Counted from the stretch's first letter, positions 35,123-44,689 are shown. The stretch: DNA of 64,000 nt from Acidimicrobiia bacterium (GCA_016871175.1 VFZL01000001.1:1-64000); one strand, 5' to 3'. Numbers and translations are program-made. Notes: generated by a model not told the origin, from the letters alone.

Positions 35123-36131
35123 CTCCGACGTCGTCATTCTTAGCGCCTGCCGCACGCCGATTGGATCGTTCGGCGGCACGCTCAAGTCGCTGTCAGCGCC
35201 CGACCTGGCAGCGATCGTGATCAGAGAAGCCCTGTCTCGCGCTGACGTCCGACCCACCGAGGTCGGCGACGTGATGATGGGGTGTGTGCTCCAGGCCGGG
35301 GCGGGCATGAACGTGGCCCGTCAGGCGGCGCTGAAAGCGGGCATGCCGGTTGAGATCCCCGCCGAGACGGTGAACCGGGTCTGCGGATCGGGGTTGCAGG
35401 CCGTTGTTCACGCGCTGGAAGCGATTCGAGTCGGCTACGTGGACACGGTCGTGGCTGGTGGCACCGAGTCCATGTCCAACGCTCCGTATCTCCTGACCGG
35501 TGCACGCTGAGGCTATCGCATGGGCAACGCGACGGCGCTCGACGCCTTGGTAGGTGAAGGGCTGACCTGCGCCATCCACAGCTGTCACATGGGCATCACC
35601 GCCGAGGAGGTCTCGTCGCGCTATGTGCTGTCGAGCCTCAAGCCGGCCTTTCAGAAGGGCGGCACGGTGACGGCCGGCAAAGCCTCGGGCATCAACGACG
35701 GCGCCTCAGCGGTCGTCGTGACGACAGCCGAGCGGGCGCAACAGGGGAACGTGAAGCCCCTCGCGCGCACCCTTGCCCACGCCACGACCGGCGTGGACCC
35801 CAAGATCATGGGCATTTGGCCGGTGCCGGCCGTCCGCAAGGTGCTCGAACGCGCCAACCTCAAGGCGGTGGAGATTGATCTGTTCGAGATCAACGAAGCG
35901 TTCGCGGCGCAGTCCGTGGCGGTCGTCCGGGAGCTCGGACTCGATCCCTCACGCGTCAACGTGAACGGCGGCGCCATCGCGCTCGGCCATCTGATTGGCG
36001 CCAGTGGCGCGCGCGTTCTCACCACGCTCGTGCACGCGCTGCGAACGCGCCGGGGCCGCTACGGTGTGGCATCGCTGTGCATCGGTGGCGGCATGGGGAT
36101 CGCGATGGCCGTGGAGTCGCTGCCGGACTAG
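35112..36131 (+). pseudogene. atoB: Acetyl-CoA acetyltransferase with in-frame TGA and internal deletion
   Basis: The 5' part (35112-35510) encodes a thiolase N-terminus with [14 protein letters not shown] and the active Cys in [12 protein letters not shown] (about residue 90), then runs [13 protein letters not shown] and hits TGA (35508-35510). In thiolases this codon is normally Trp (GARWG), so a TGG to TGA change fits. The same frame goes on: [20 protein letters not shown], then it jumps after SSRYVL to [23 protein letters not shown], missing about 50-60 residues usually present between. The C-terminal catalytic motifs [15 protein letters not shown] and CIGGGMG remain. Two independent lesions make a functional enzyme unlikely. 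Confidence 0.8.
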
Positions 36132-36151
36132 CGGGTGGCGCGAGGCCGCGG

Positions 36152-36559
36152 GTGCGCTGGACCATCACGGGCGAGGTGCTCGAACGTCTCAAGGCCCACG
36201 CGTGCGACGCGCGACCTCGAGAGTGCTGTGGCTTGTTGCTCGGTCGATCCGGACACGTGATCGCGGCCAGACCCGCGGCGAACTTGGCGACGAGCCCCGA
36301 CCGATTCGAGCTCGACCCCCAGGCGCATGTCGCCGCCATCCGTGCAACCCGCGGCAGCGACGTCGGCGTGGTCGGTTTCTATCACTCGCATCCCCACTCC
36401 GTACCCGTTCCCTCCCAAAGCGATCTTGCTGAATCGACCTATCCCGAGGCGCTGCACGTCATCATCGGCTACCCGACCGCGTCAGAAGCCGATGTCCGCG
36501 CATACCTCCTTCGGGATGGGGGATACGTGGAGGTCGAGCTCGTGAGGATTGAAGGCTGA
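36152..36559 (+). CDS. JAMM/MPN-family metalloprotease-like protein (Mov34 type)
   Basis: A 135-residue zinc hydrolase-fold protein. The JAMM motif is complete: a Glu in RECCGLLLG (about 24-32), then HSHPHSVPVPSQSDLAES, matching HxH-x7-S-x2-D. Bacterial single-domain members commonly remove C-terminal residues from ubiquitin-like sulfur carriers (ThiS/MoaD type) or lie in cysteine synthesis clusters. No such partner is near, so its substrate cannot be inferred. Starts with GTG at 36152; an upstream ATG would read into the thiolase end. Confidence 0.8.
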   Translation: MRWTITGEVLERLKAHACDARPRECCGLLLGRSGHVIAARPAANLATSPDRFELDPQAHVAAIRATRGSDVGVVGFYHSHPHSVPVPSQSDLAESTYPEALHVIIGYPTASEADVRAYLLRDGGYVEVELVRIEG

Positions 36560-36575
36560 CAGTCACGGGGCTGGG

Positions 36576-36588
36576 TCAGCTCTCAGCC
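36576..36588 (-). repeat. Dispersed GAGAGCTGA-type repeat, copy 4 (reverse)
   Basis: Read on the minus strand: GGCTGAGAGCTGA, in the gap between the JAMM gene and the TonB receptor. Confidence 0.45.
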
Positions 36589-36660
36589 GTCACCTCACAG
36601 CGTTCAGCCGACTCACGAGCATGCTCCCGTCAGGCGAGAAACCCAGAGCAGTCGTGACCG

Positions 36661-39123
36661 TCAGAAGCTGACACGAAGTCCCACGTGGAACAGCCGTGGC
36701 GGTTGATACGCGATTGGTGTTCGATCGTCAGGGAGCTGGGCGGTACGTTCTTCGACGTCGTAGTTCAGGCCGGTAAGGTTGTAGCCGTCCAGGATCGCTT
36801 CGAGCTGGCGACCGCCGATGCGGAAGGCTTTCGACAGCCGGACGTCGAGCGCGGCGATGAATCGAAATCGCGAGTCGCCGGCCGCGAAAGCGCGCACGGC
36901 TTCGGTGCCCTGCGGCAGCGTCGGAAACACGAGGACACGCGTGAAGTTCTGGCCGTCCTGATAGCGCGCGATGGCACCGACACGCACGTCCCAGGGCAGT
37001 CGATACACGGTGCTCAGCTTGATGGTGAACGCGCGGTCGTTGAACAGCCGTCCCCGCCGAAACGGGTCGGCGTTGGGCGAGATGTAGGTCTCCGAAACGA
37101 CCGACTGGTCGTTCTCCAGCGGACCGTAACCCAGCGCGGCGGACGGGCCGCGCGAGATGCTTGCCGTGGCGCCACCGTAAAATGTCAGCCGCTCTGCTGA
37201 ATACTGCCCGGAGATCTCGAGGCTACCCGAGTAGGCCGCCTTCAGCCCCAAGTTCGTGAGGAGGTAGCGATCCGCGCCGAACGATGCCGGTGAACGGCCG
37301 TACACGGGGATGATCTTGTCGTCTCCAGGCGAGCCGACGTTGGCGCCGGGGTCCTCCACGAGGGTGACGGCGTGTACCGCGGCTGGCGCGCCCAGATTGC
37401 GCAGCGCCATGAACCCGTGCTCTCGTCGTCCGACGGCCGCGATCTGCAACCGTGACCGAGCGCTCGGAGCGAGCTCAAATCCGAACGAGAGCTCGTCCGA
37501 CGTCGGACGCGCGAGGTCGGCGTCGATGCGGACGAAGTCGCTGAGACCGCCCGTGCCCGGGCCCACGCGCGCGACGATGGGGGTGACGCCGAGAACGGGA
37601 CCGACGCGCGGATCCCATCGGTACACGGCCGCCCATGGCGCCGCCGGATCGCCAAACGCGAGCAGATCGAGCGCGAGGCGCACAGCGGACTTCGTGTAGC
37701 CGACGAACGCGTAGCTCCGGCCCCGTTCGCGGAGTCGCCAATCCAGGCGCGCGCGTGGCAAAACCGTGGTCCATCCGATCCCCTCGCCGGCTCCTTTGGC
37801 CGATCCGGACACCGCTTCGACTCGTAGGCCGGCGCTCGCGGTCAGCCGATCGCTGAGGCGGACGGTGTCACTCGCGTGGACGGCGAACAGGAAGGATCCG
37901 CGCCGTGACGGCGAGGTGGGATTTCGGAAGGACCAGATGCGGGACGGTAGGGTATCGGTTCGCTCCAACGCCGTGGTCACGGTCGACACGGGCGTACGCT
38001 GCGAGGCGCCCACCGCATCCACGCCCGCCGTGACGACGTGGGTGCTGCTTCGCCACATGGGCGTGCCCTGCGTGCGGGCGCCGAGGGTCCACTGCCGAAC
38101 GGTCCCGTGGGGCGAGGCGACGACGGTCCACACCGGACCGTCGACCAGCCGTTCGACGGTGGCGCTGGTCGACGCGACGTTGTGGGTGCGAGCTCTCTGC
38201 GTGTACGCGGTGAACAGGCGCGCCGGCCATCGCCGATTCCGCGAGGTGCTCCATGCGGTCTGCACGTGTCCGCTCGTCTCGTCGGTGTTGGCCTGCGGCG
38301 CGCCGAACGCCTGCCGGAACTCGAAGGGAGTCTGCGTGCGCTGGAACCAGCCCGTCGTGCGCCACGCGCCGCCCCCGTCGCGGAGGCGCAGCACCGAGCC
38401 GAACGCGGATGCGAGGGACGCCTCGCGTGCGTCTCGCTCCCCCCGGTCAAGCTGGCTGGCGAGCGTCCAGCTGGCTGCCAGCGAGAGCGCCACTCGATCA
38501 CTCAACAGACCCGTGCCGACCCAGTCCAGCCGATCCCGCCCCCTGAGCCGGGCGATCGAAGGCTGCCCGGTTGCCGGTGCCACGCGGGAGAGCCCTCCGT
38601 GTGAGAACGAAGCGGTGCCGGTGTGCTGCCATCGTGCCGACTGCTCGCGCGGGTCGATCGCCACCGGGTCGAGCGTGACCGCCAGGCCTGTCGCATTGAC
38701 GTCGCTTCCGATGAGGCCGGTGGCGACACGAACGCGCTGCCAGGGGCTCAAATCCGGAAAGAGCAGCGGCGCCCCGGAGCCGTTTGGATCGGAGATGTCC
38801 ACGTCACCGATCAGCACGCGCGTCTGGCTCCACGACGCTTGAAATCCGCCGATGCGCGACGGTCGGCCAAGATACAGGCCACCGTTTGCGAACCGATCCG
38901 AGATGAGCGACGGTTGCAGGGTCTCGAGGAGGGCGAAGAGGCTGTCGCCGAGCGGCAGATCCCTGAGGAATCTGTTGTCGTAGTCGAACCCCAGCGTCTG
39001 CGGGTGAAGGGCCCCGACATCGGTGCCGGGGTGTCGATCTGCGGCCTGCGCTGACGCCCAACCAGCCGTCAGAAACAGCCACAGCGGAACCGCCGCGAGT
39101 GCCCGCGCTCCGAACCGACGCAT
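36661..39123 (-). CDS. TonB-dependent receptor-like outer-membrane protein
   Basis: An 820-residue outer-membrane protein. A signal peptide (ALAAVPLWLFLTAGWASAQA) is followed by a plug-like region (residues 45-200) and a long series of amphipathic beta strands, finishing in GLRVSF with a C-terminal Phe, the outer-membrane sorting signal. No N-terminal carboxypeptidase-regulatory domain is seen, unlike many acidobacterial receptors. The ATG at 39123 overlaps the PHP gene stop (TGATG), so both are coupled. The cargo is unknown; its position after glycolate oxidase and a PHP protein suggests an organic ligand rather than iron, but that is speculation. Confidence 0.7.
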   Translation of the reverse strand: MRRFGARALAAVPLWLFLTAGWASAQAADRHPGTDVGALHPQTLGFDYDNRFLRDLPLGDSLFALLETLQPSLISDRFANGGLYLGRPSRIGGFQASWSQTRVLIGDVDISDPNGSGAPLLFPDLSPWQRVRVATGLIGSDVNATGLAVTLDPVAIDPREQSARWQHTGTASFSHGGLSRVAPATGQPSIARLRGRDRLDWVGTGLLSDRVALSLAASWTLASQLDRGERDAREASLASAFGSVLRLRDGGGAWRTTGWFQRTQTPFEFRQAFGAPQANTDETSGHVQTAWSTSRNRRWPARLFTAYTQRARTHNVASTSATVERLVDGPVWTVVASPHGTVRQWTLGARTQGTPMWRSSTHVVTAGVDAVGASQRTPVSTVTTALERTDTLPSRIWSFRNPTSPSRRGSFLFAVHASDTVRLSDRLTASAGLRVEAVSGSAKGAGEGIGWTTVLPRARLDWRLRERGRSYAFVGYTKSAVRLALDLLAFGDPAAPWAAVYRWDPRVGPVLGVTPIVARVGPGTGGLSDFVRIDADLARPTSDELSFGFELAPSARSRLQIAAVGRREHGFMALRNLGAPAAVHAVTLVEDPGANVGSPGDDKIIPVYGRSPASFGADRYLLTNLGLKAAYSGSLEISGQYSAERLTFYGGATASISRGPSAALGYGPLENDQSVVSETYISPNADPFRRGRLFNDRAFTIKLSTVYRLPWDVRVGAIARYQDGQNFTRVLVFPTLPQGTEAVRAFAAGDSRFRFIAALDVRLSKAFRIGGRQLEAILDGYNLTGLNYDVEERTAQLPDDRTPIAYQPPRLFHVGLRVSF

Positions 39124-40262
39124 CAGTCGAGTTCCTGAACAGAGCTCGCCGCGGCCATGGTGCGAGTTCTGGTCGTGCGAGCCGGCAGGCGCACCGGCCA
39201 CAGCATGACGAAGGCGACCAGTAGCGCCGCCAGGACGCCGACGCGGAGCCGCCACGTGCGCAGCGCGTCGATGGCGGCAAGGGGCGGCTGCAGAGGTTCT
39301 TGTGTCGTGCGAAAGATGGGGTTCAAAAAGATGATCGTCTGTGGCGTGCGGATCACCGTCCTCAGATACGTGTCGGCCTGCGTGAAGGTGTACTGCGCCG
39401 AGTGACCCCCCAGATGTGTCGACCGAAACGCGCCGTCCTGCCCGAAGAACTCGATCACGGCAGGGGCGCCGGTGACCGATACCGACACGGTGCCGCCGGT
39501 ATCGACGGTCACGCTCGAGACCGACGCATCCATCTGTCCTGGACGCTCACCCCGACGCTCCACGGCGTAGGCGCGGCCGGCTCGCAAGGCACTCACCAGA
39601 TCCGGTGCCGACGAGCTCGCCGCGTCGATCATCGTCCACGCCGCCGCCGTTCGCCGAGGGTCGGTGATGTCGTGGGTATCGTCGTTCCCCAGCGCCCAGA
39701 CGGGATGCCCGCTGGAGAGCGCTGCGTCCCACGGTGCGGTCGACTCGAACGGTCCGTTGACGACCTCGATGAAATGGTATCCGGTCAGAAAGGCGAGGTT
39801 GGTGGCGTCGTACGCTTCGCGCGTGTCCGGGTGCGGTAGCGCGACGAGAGCCCCGGAGCGTGCGACACGATCGAGGATGAACTGTTGCTGGCTGAGCCCC
39901 TGCCAGAAAGGGAAGTCGAACCAGACGACGTGATGCGCACCGATCGCTAACTGATGCCGCTTCGTGAGGTTGTACCCGTGCTCGTACATGGCCAGCGTGT
40001 CGACGCCTTGGTGTGCGGCGATGCTGTGATAGTTCGATATGCCCGCGACGTCGTACCCGAGGCGCTTGTACGAGGCGACGACTTCTTCACTGGTCTGTTC
40101 GCCGTTCGTCAAGCCGCCCCACGCCCGCCCGTGCGCGTGGAGGTTGGCGCGTCGCCAGTGGCCCTGCATGTCGGCGTAGGGGTTGTAGAACCGCGGTCCA
40201 TGAAAGGCGCGTGGCTCAGGAAAGCGGTAGACCGGGCTCCACATGTACGGCAGCCCGACCAA
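39123..40262 (-). CDS. PHP-fold metal-dependent phosphoesterase-like membrane protein
   Basis: About 379 residues. Metal-ligand segments of the PHP fold are visible: ANLHAHGR, YDVAGISNYH, LVALPHPDT and LGNDDTHD. A membrane helix lies near the C-terminus (LRVGVLAALLVAFVMLWPV). Upstream of the TTG at 40262 the same frame continues with the hydrophobic LTPQRALLAAVVL without an ATG or GTG, so the true start may be a rare codon (for example CTG near 40298) and the protein would then have a second, N-terminal membrane anchor. The catalytic domain would face the periplasm. It follows glcF and is coupled to the TonB receptor gene. Confidence 0.7.
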   Translation of the reverse strand: MVGLPYMWSPVYRFPEPRAFHGPRFYNPYADMQGHWRRANLHAHGRAWGGLTNGEQTSEEVVASYKRLGYDVAGISNYHSIAAHQGVDTLAMYEHGYNLTKRHQLAIGAHHVVWFDFPFWQGLSQQQFILDRVARSGALVALPHPDTREAYDATNLAFLTGYHFIEVVNGPFESTAPWDAALSSGHPVWALGNDDTHDITDPRRTAAAWTMIDAASSSAPDLVSALRAGRAYAVERRGERPGQMDASVSSVTVDTGGTVSVSVTGAPAVIEFFGQDGAFRSTHLGGHSAQYTFTQADTYLRTVIRTPQTIIFLNPIFRTTQEPLQPPLAAIDALRTWRLRVGVLAALLVAFVMLWPVRLPARTTRTRTMAAASSVQELD

Positions 40263-40363
40263 GACGACCGCCGCCAGTAGCGCGCGTTGCGGGGTCAGGC
40301 GCGGACCTCGAGCCGTGAGACCGGCTGGGTGAGAACCGAGGCGTCCATAGGGTCCGGGTCATT

Positions 40364-41683
40364 CTATCGGGTTCTCGGAAGATCACTTCCGCGAATGGAC
40401 GCGTCAATCACCTCGACGATGTGCATCACCGGGGGCGCCTGCTGATTCGATGGCGACGACGCCCGGATCTGCAGGATGCAGCCCGGATTCGACGTGACGA
40501 CGAGGTCTGCGTTGGCCGCCGCGAGCTGCTCCGCCTTGCGCCGTCCGAGCGAGCTGGCCATCTCCGGCTGAACCAAATTGAAGATGCCGGCACTGCCGCA
40601 GCAGACGTCGCTTTCCCCAATCGGGACCAGCTCGACGCCCGGAATCGCGTCCAGGATCTGGCGTGGCTGGCTCCGCACGCCCTGGCCGTGCGCGAGGTGG
40701 CAAGCGTCGTGATACGCAATCCGCGCGCGGACCGGGTGGCGCGGCGCTCGAGGCGCGAGGTCGGCCAAGATCTCCGTGACGTCGCGCACCTTCGCCGCAA
40801 ACGCCCGGGCCCGTGAAGCCCATGCCGGGTCGTCGTGCAGCAGCTCGCCGTACTCCTTCATCGTCGATCCGCAGCCGGCTGCATTGATGGCGATGTGATT
40901 CACGGGGTTCTGCTCGAAGACCGCGATCAGCTGGCGCGCGAACTCCTTCGCCCGCTCCCGAGTGCCCGCGTGGAGCGCGAGGGCGCCGCAGCATCCCTGC
41001 GCACGAGGGGCGACGACGTCGCACCCTTCGGCCGCGAGGACGCGGACGGTGGCGGCGTTCACCTCGCCAAAGAATACCCGCTGCACACAGCCGGTCACGA
41101 CTCCGATGCGAGCCCTAGGTGGCCCGACTGCTGGCGTCCGTTCGGCCACCTCGTCCGCCGGCGCGGATTCGGGCGCCAACTGCGCCAGCGCCCGCAGCCG
41201 CTGCGGCAGCAGGGCCAACAACGTCGGCTGCCGTTTGATCAGCGTGGCCAGCTTCATCGGGAGGGCCAGGAACCGCAAGCGTCCGGGGTAGGGGAGCACC
41301 CAGAACAACAGGTGACGGAACCAGCGATCGCTGATCGTCCGCGGCGCGTGTTGCTCGATCACGGCCCGCGTCTGTTCGATGAGCGGTCCGTATTGGACGC
41401 CCGATGGGCAGGCCGTTTCGCACGCCAGGCATCCGAGGCAGGTGTCGAAGTGGGCGACGATGTCGGCCGAAAGGGAGGCGCGTTGGTGAAGCGCGGCCTT
41501 CATCAGGTAGATGCGGCCCCGCGGCGAATCCATCTCCTGCCCGACCTCTAAGTAGCTCGGGCAGGTCGCCAAGCAGAAGCCGCAGTGCACGCACTTGTCG
41601 ATGAGCGGCTCGAGCGCCGCCAGCGGCGCGAGCGGATCCGGTCGCGGCGAGTCGGGGCGCTCCGCTGTCGCCACGCCGCTCAC
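40364..41683 (-). CDS. glcF: Glycolate oxidase iron-sulfur subunit
   Basis: A 439-residue subunit with two 4Fe-4S motifs, CVHCGFCLATCPSY (about 36-49) and CLGCLACETACPSG (about 88-101), and two C-terminal CCG domains (GCCGAL, CCGSAG) typical of GlcF/LutA/HdrB-type proteins. It passes electrons from the flavin subunits to the quinone pool at the inner membrane. GTG start overlaps the glcE stop (GTGA). A longer frame continues upstream through glcE in another register and is not real coding sequence. Confidence 0.93.
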   Translation of the reverse strand: MSGVATAERPDSPRPDPLAPLAALEPLIDKCVHCGFCLATCPSYLEVGQEMDSPRGRIYLMKAALHQRASLSADIVAHFDTCLGCLACETACPSGVQYGPLIEQTRAVIEQHAPRTISDRWFRHLLFWVLPYPGRLRFLALPMKLATLIKRQPTLLALLPQRLRALAQLAPESAPADEVAERTPAVGPPRARIGVVTGCVQRVFFGEVNAATVRVLAAEGCDVVAPRAQGCCGALALHAGTRERAKEFARQLIAVFEQNPVNHIAINAAGCGSTMKEYGELLHDDPAWASRARAFAAKVRDVTEILADLAPRAPRHPVRARIAYHDACHLAHGQGVRSQPRQILDAIPGVELVPIGESDVCCGSAGIFNLVQPEMASSLGRRKAEQLAAANADLVVTSNPGCILQIRASSPSNQQAPPVMHIVEVIDASIRGSDLPRTR

Positions 41684-42876
41684 GTCAGCCCCCCGGGTCC
41701 GCCTCCTGGACACAGCGTGCCGCGCGGATCGAATTGCGCCTTCACCGCCCGCATCAGTTGCTGCACGGCCGGGTTCCCAACCTCGTCCCAGCGGGGCGTG
41801 GCGTGCGCGACCTCTGGGTCGGTGGCGAGCACACTGACGTGACCGTTCGCCGATTTCAGCCTTGTCCGAAGCTGGCCGACCAGCGCGGCCGTTTGTGCGT
41901 GGTCGCCGTCCACATGAACGAGCACGGCCCCGAGCAGCGCCCGGCCAATCGCCACGACCCGGAGTCCCGATTCGGATGCGAGCGATTGAAGCGCGGTGAG
42001 GAGCTTCGGGAGGTCGACCGGAAGGACCCCGACGCGCAGGAGCGTGCCGGCGTGTCGTCGCACGCTGGTCGCATGCCGCTCCCAACACGGCTTCTCTTCG
42101 GTCTCGGTCAGAATCTCGGCGGTGGCGCCGTGGTGTGCCGCCAAGCGCGTCAAAACCGCGGCCTGCTGCTCGGCGGCGGCGACGGTGGTCTCGAATCGCA
42201 GCAGGCAGCGCGTGTCGGGCCACGCCACCTCGGCGGCCGAGGGCGTGAGCGGCGACTGCGTGATGGCGATGAGCAGCGCGCGAGCCTCGGCTTCGCTTCG
42301 TGTACGGACGACCACCGTGCGCGACGCAGGTGGCTTCGGTGAGAGCTTGAACGTGGCGGAGGTGATCACCGCCAACGTGCCGAACGACCCGCACAAGAGG
42401 CGCCCGATGTCATAGCCCGCAACATTCTTCACCACGCGGCCACCGCCCTTGGCGAGGCATCCGTTCGCCAGGGCGAATTCGACACCGATGAGCAGGTCGC
42501 GCGGCGCTCCGTAGCGGTGCCGGCGCGGACCGCTGTCGTTGGTCGCAATGAGACCCCCAACGGTGCAGTGATCGCCGGCCCAGGGGTCGAGGGGAAGCCA
42601 CTGTCTCTCTCCGGCAAGCAGGGCATTGATGTCTGCCAGCGTGGCGCCGGCCGGAGCGGTGACGATCAGATCGCCCGCGCTGTGCTCGATCGGCGCGTTC
42701 AGGCGCTTGAGAGAGAGCACAACATCGGCCCGCTGGGGTGGTACGCCCCACCTCGCTTTGGTGCGATTGCCGCACACGACGACGGCCTGGCCCTGCGTAT
42801 CGGCGCGACGCAACAGGTCCGCCACCTCGCTGGCGGCGGTGGGTTCAACCTGCTGGAGTGTGGCCGCGTCCGGCAT
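41680..42876 (-). CDS. glcE: Glycolate oxidase subunit GlcE (FAD-binding)
   Basis: A 398-residue FAD-binding (PCMH-type) subunit of glycolate dehydrogenase. The FAD motif region CTVGGLIATNDSGPRRHRYG and GGRVVKNVAGYDIGRLLCGS are characteristic of GlcE and separate it from GlcD. The ATG at 42876, 5 bases after glcD, gives a protein of typical length; the open frame extends further upstream but would overlap glcD. Confidence 0.9.
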   Translation of the reverse strand: MPDAATLQQVEPTAASEVADLLRRADTQGQAVVVCGNRTKARWGVPPQRADVVLSLKRLNAPIEHSAGDLIVTAPAGATLADINALLAGERQWLPLDPWAGDHCTVGGLIATNDSGPRRHRYGAPRDLLIGVEFALANGCLAKGGGRVVKNVAGYDIGRLLCGSFGTLAVITSATFKLSPKPPASRTVVVRTRSEAEARALLIAITQSPLTPSAAEVAWPDTRCLLRFETTVAAAEQQAAVLTRLAAHHGATAEILTETEEKPCWERHATSVRRHAGTLLRVGVLPVDLPKLLTALQSLASESGLRVVAIGRALLGAVLVHVDGDHAQTAALVGQLRTRLKSANGHVSVLATDPEVAHATPRWDEVGNPAVQQLMRAVKAQFDPRGTLCPGGGPGGLT

Positions 42877-42881
42877 GCGTA

Positions 42882-44366
42882 TCAGAACCGCTCGGCGAGC
42901 CCTGCGCGCTCGATCGGGTGAGCGCGATAGGGTCCCGGCACTTCGCCGCATAGACGCGGCGTGGGAAATACCTTGCCCGGGTTGCAGAGGCTGCGGGGGT
43001 CGAACGCGCAACGCACGCGCTGCATCGTGTCGAGATCGTCGGTCGTGAACATCTTCGCCATCGAGGCCCGCTTGTCCGCACCAACACCGTGCTCGCCCGT
43101 CAAGGAGCCGCCGGCGTCGAGACAGTACTCGAGGATCTCGGACGCGACCCATTCCGCGCGTTCAGCCTGACCCGGAATCGATTCGTCGTAGCAGATGAGC
43201 GGGTGCAGGTTGCCGTCGCCCGCGTGGAACACGTTGCCAATGCGAAGCCCGGACCGCTGTTCGAGGTCACGAATCCGCCGAAGCACCTCTGGCAGTCGCG
43301 TGCGCGGCACGACGCCATCCTGGACGTAGTAGTTCGGAGAGACGCGTCCCATCGCCGCAAACGCCGCCTTGCGTCCCTTCCAGATGCGATCGCGCGCGGC
43401 GTTGTCGCGCGCGACCTCGACCGTTTCGGCGCCGCTGCGTTGGCAGACGCCTTCAACCCGCGAGAAGAGCTCTCGAACCTCTCCCTCGACGCCGTCCAGT
43501 TCCACAATGAGCACCGCGCTCGAAGGAGGGAAGTTGGGGTGGACGGCAGCTTCGGCGGCATCGATGGTCAGCCGGTCCATCATCTCAACGGCGGCCGGTA
43601 CGATGCCGCACGCGATAATAGCCGACACGGCTTCACCGGCGGCATCGATCGAAGGGAATCCCGCCAGCAGCGTCAGCACCGCCTCGGGCCTTCTGAGCAG
43701 CCGGACCGTGACTTCGGTGACCACCGCCAGTGTGCCTTCGGAACCGATCAGCACGCCGAGGAGATCGAGACCCGGGTGATCCGGTGTCGGGCCGCCCAGG
43801 CGGATGACGTCCCCTGTGGGCAGCACCGCCTCGACGCCGAGCACGTGATGCACCGTGAAACCGTACTTTAGGCAGTGGGCGCCACCCGAGTTCTCGGCCA
43901 CGTTCCCGCCGATCGAGCAGACGCTCTGGCTCGAGGGATCGGGCGCGTAGTAGAAGCCGAACGGCGCCACCCGTCTGGTGATCTCGAGGTTCGTGACGCC
44001 TGGCTCCACGACCGCGTACTGATTGTCTAGGTCGACGTGGCGGATGTGGGTCATCCTGGCGAGCGAGACGAGCACACCGTCGCGGCGCGGGAGTGCGCCG
44101 CCAGACAGACCTGTCCCGGACCCCCGGGCGACGAACGGCACGCCGTGCTCGTGGCACAGCCGGACCACTGCTGCGACTTCGGCGGTAGAGCGCGGAAGGA
44201 CGACGGCGCCGGGCATTGCACGCAGATGCACCAAGGCGTCCGATTCGTAGGTCAGCAGATCGACCGGATGGCTGAGCAACGCATCCGCCGGAAGCGTACG
44301 GCTCAAGGCCTGCAGGAGAACAGGAGGCAATGGGGCTCCGGGGGACGGCTCGGTCACAGTGGTCAA
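42882..44366 (-). CDS. glcD: Glycolate oxidase subunit GlcD (FAD-linked, catalytic)
   Basis: A 494-residue FAD-linked oxidase oxidising glycolate (or D-lactate) to the 2-oxoacid. ARGSGTGLSGGA (about 80-91), QSVCSIGGNVAENSGGAHCL, the C-terminal NVFHAGDGNLHP (catalytic His region) and LTGEHGVG are conserved. It leads the glcDEF operon, so the three subunits are made together. The start is TTG at 44366 or GTG three codons later. D-lactate is the main alternative substrate; the separate GlcE and GlcF genes favour glycolate. Confidence 0.93.
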   Translation of the reverse strand: MTTVTEPSPGAPLPPVLLQALSRTLPADALLSHPVDLLTYESDALVHLRAMPGAVVLPRSTAEVAAVVRLCHEHGVPFVARGSGTGLSGGALPRRDGVLVSLARMTHIRHVDLDNQYAVVEPGVTNLEITRRVAPFGFYYAPDPSSQSVCSIGGNVAENSGGAHCLKYGFTVHHVLGVEAVLPTGDVIRLGGPTPDHPGLDLLGVLIGSEGTLAVVTEVTVRLLRRPEAVLTLLAGFPSIDAAGEAVSAIIACGIVPAAVEMMDRLTIDAAEAAVHPNFPPSSAVLIVELDGVEGEVRELFSRVEGVCQRSGAETVEVARDNAARDRIWKGRKAAFAAMGRVSPNYYVQDGVVPRTRLPEVLRRIRDLEQRSGLRIGNVFHAGDGNLHPLICYDESIPGQAERAEWVASEILEYCLDAGGSLTGEHGVGADKRASMAKMFTTDDLDTMQRVRCAFDPRSLCNPGKVFPTPRLCGEVPGPYRAHPIERAGLAERF

Positions 44367-44475
44367 TTATGCGTCGGATCCGACACCGACCGCACGGATC
44401 TGGGACGCTCGCGCCGATAGAACACCGTGACGGGGAGACGCCGACGGCACACGGGTTGCCTGCGGGATACGTGCG

Positions 44476-44667
44476 ATGGCGGCTGCAGGCGACTGGCCGG
44501 GGCGCGAGCCCGTTCGATCCGAAGTGGTCTCACTCGGCAACGAAGGACCAATCCGTCTGACCGTGTTTCATGCGCGCGGTCGGATTGTCGAATACTTTCC
44601 TGACACCGCGGCGGCGCTGCGGCGCCAGGGAGAGCTCGAGTATTTGCTCGCAGCTGCTCAAGGTTGA
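44476..44667 (+). CDS. Small hypothetical protein, 63 residues
   Basis: A short open frame starting ATG with text like SLGNEGPIRLTVFHARGRIV and YFPDTAAALRRQGELEYL, plausible for a small alpha/beta protein. I do not recognise a family. It lies 22 bases upstream of the response regulator gene and could be in its operon. It could also be a chance frame in GC-rich sequence. Confidence 0.4.
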   Translation: MAAAGDWPGREPVRSEVVSLGNEGPIRLTVFHARGRIVEYFPDTAAALRRQGELEYLLAAAQG

Positions 44668-44689
44668 TACGGCTGAAGAACCAGAGTGT

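Noticed and set aside
35508-35510. TGA in the thiolase as selenocysteine or reassigned Trp codon
   Set aside because: Other genes here end normally at TGA, no selenocysteine-type hairpin was evident, and the same gene has an internal deletion, so a pseudogene is simpler.
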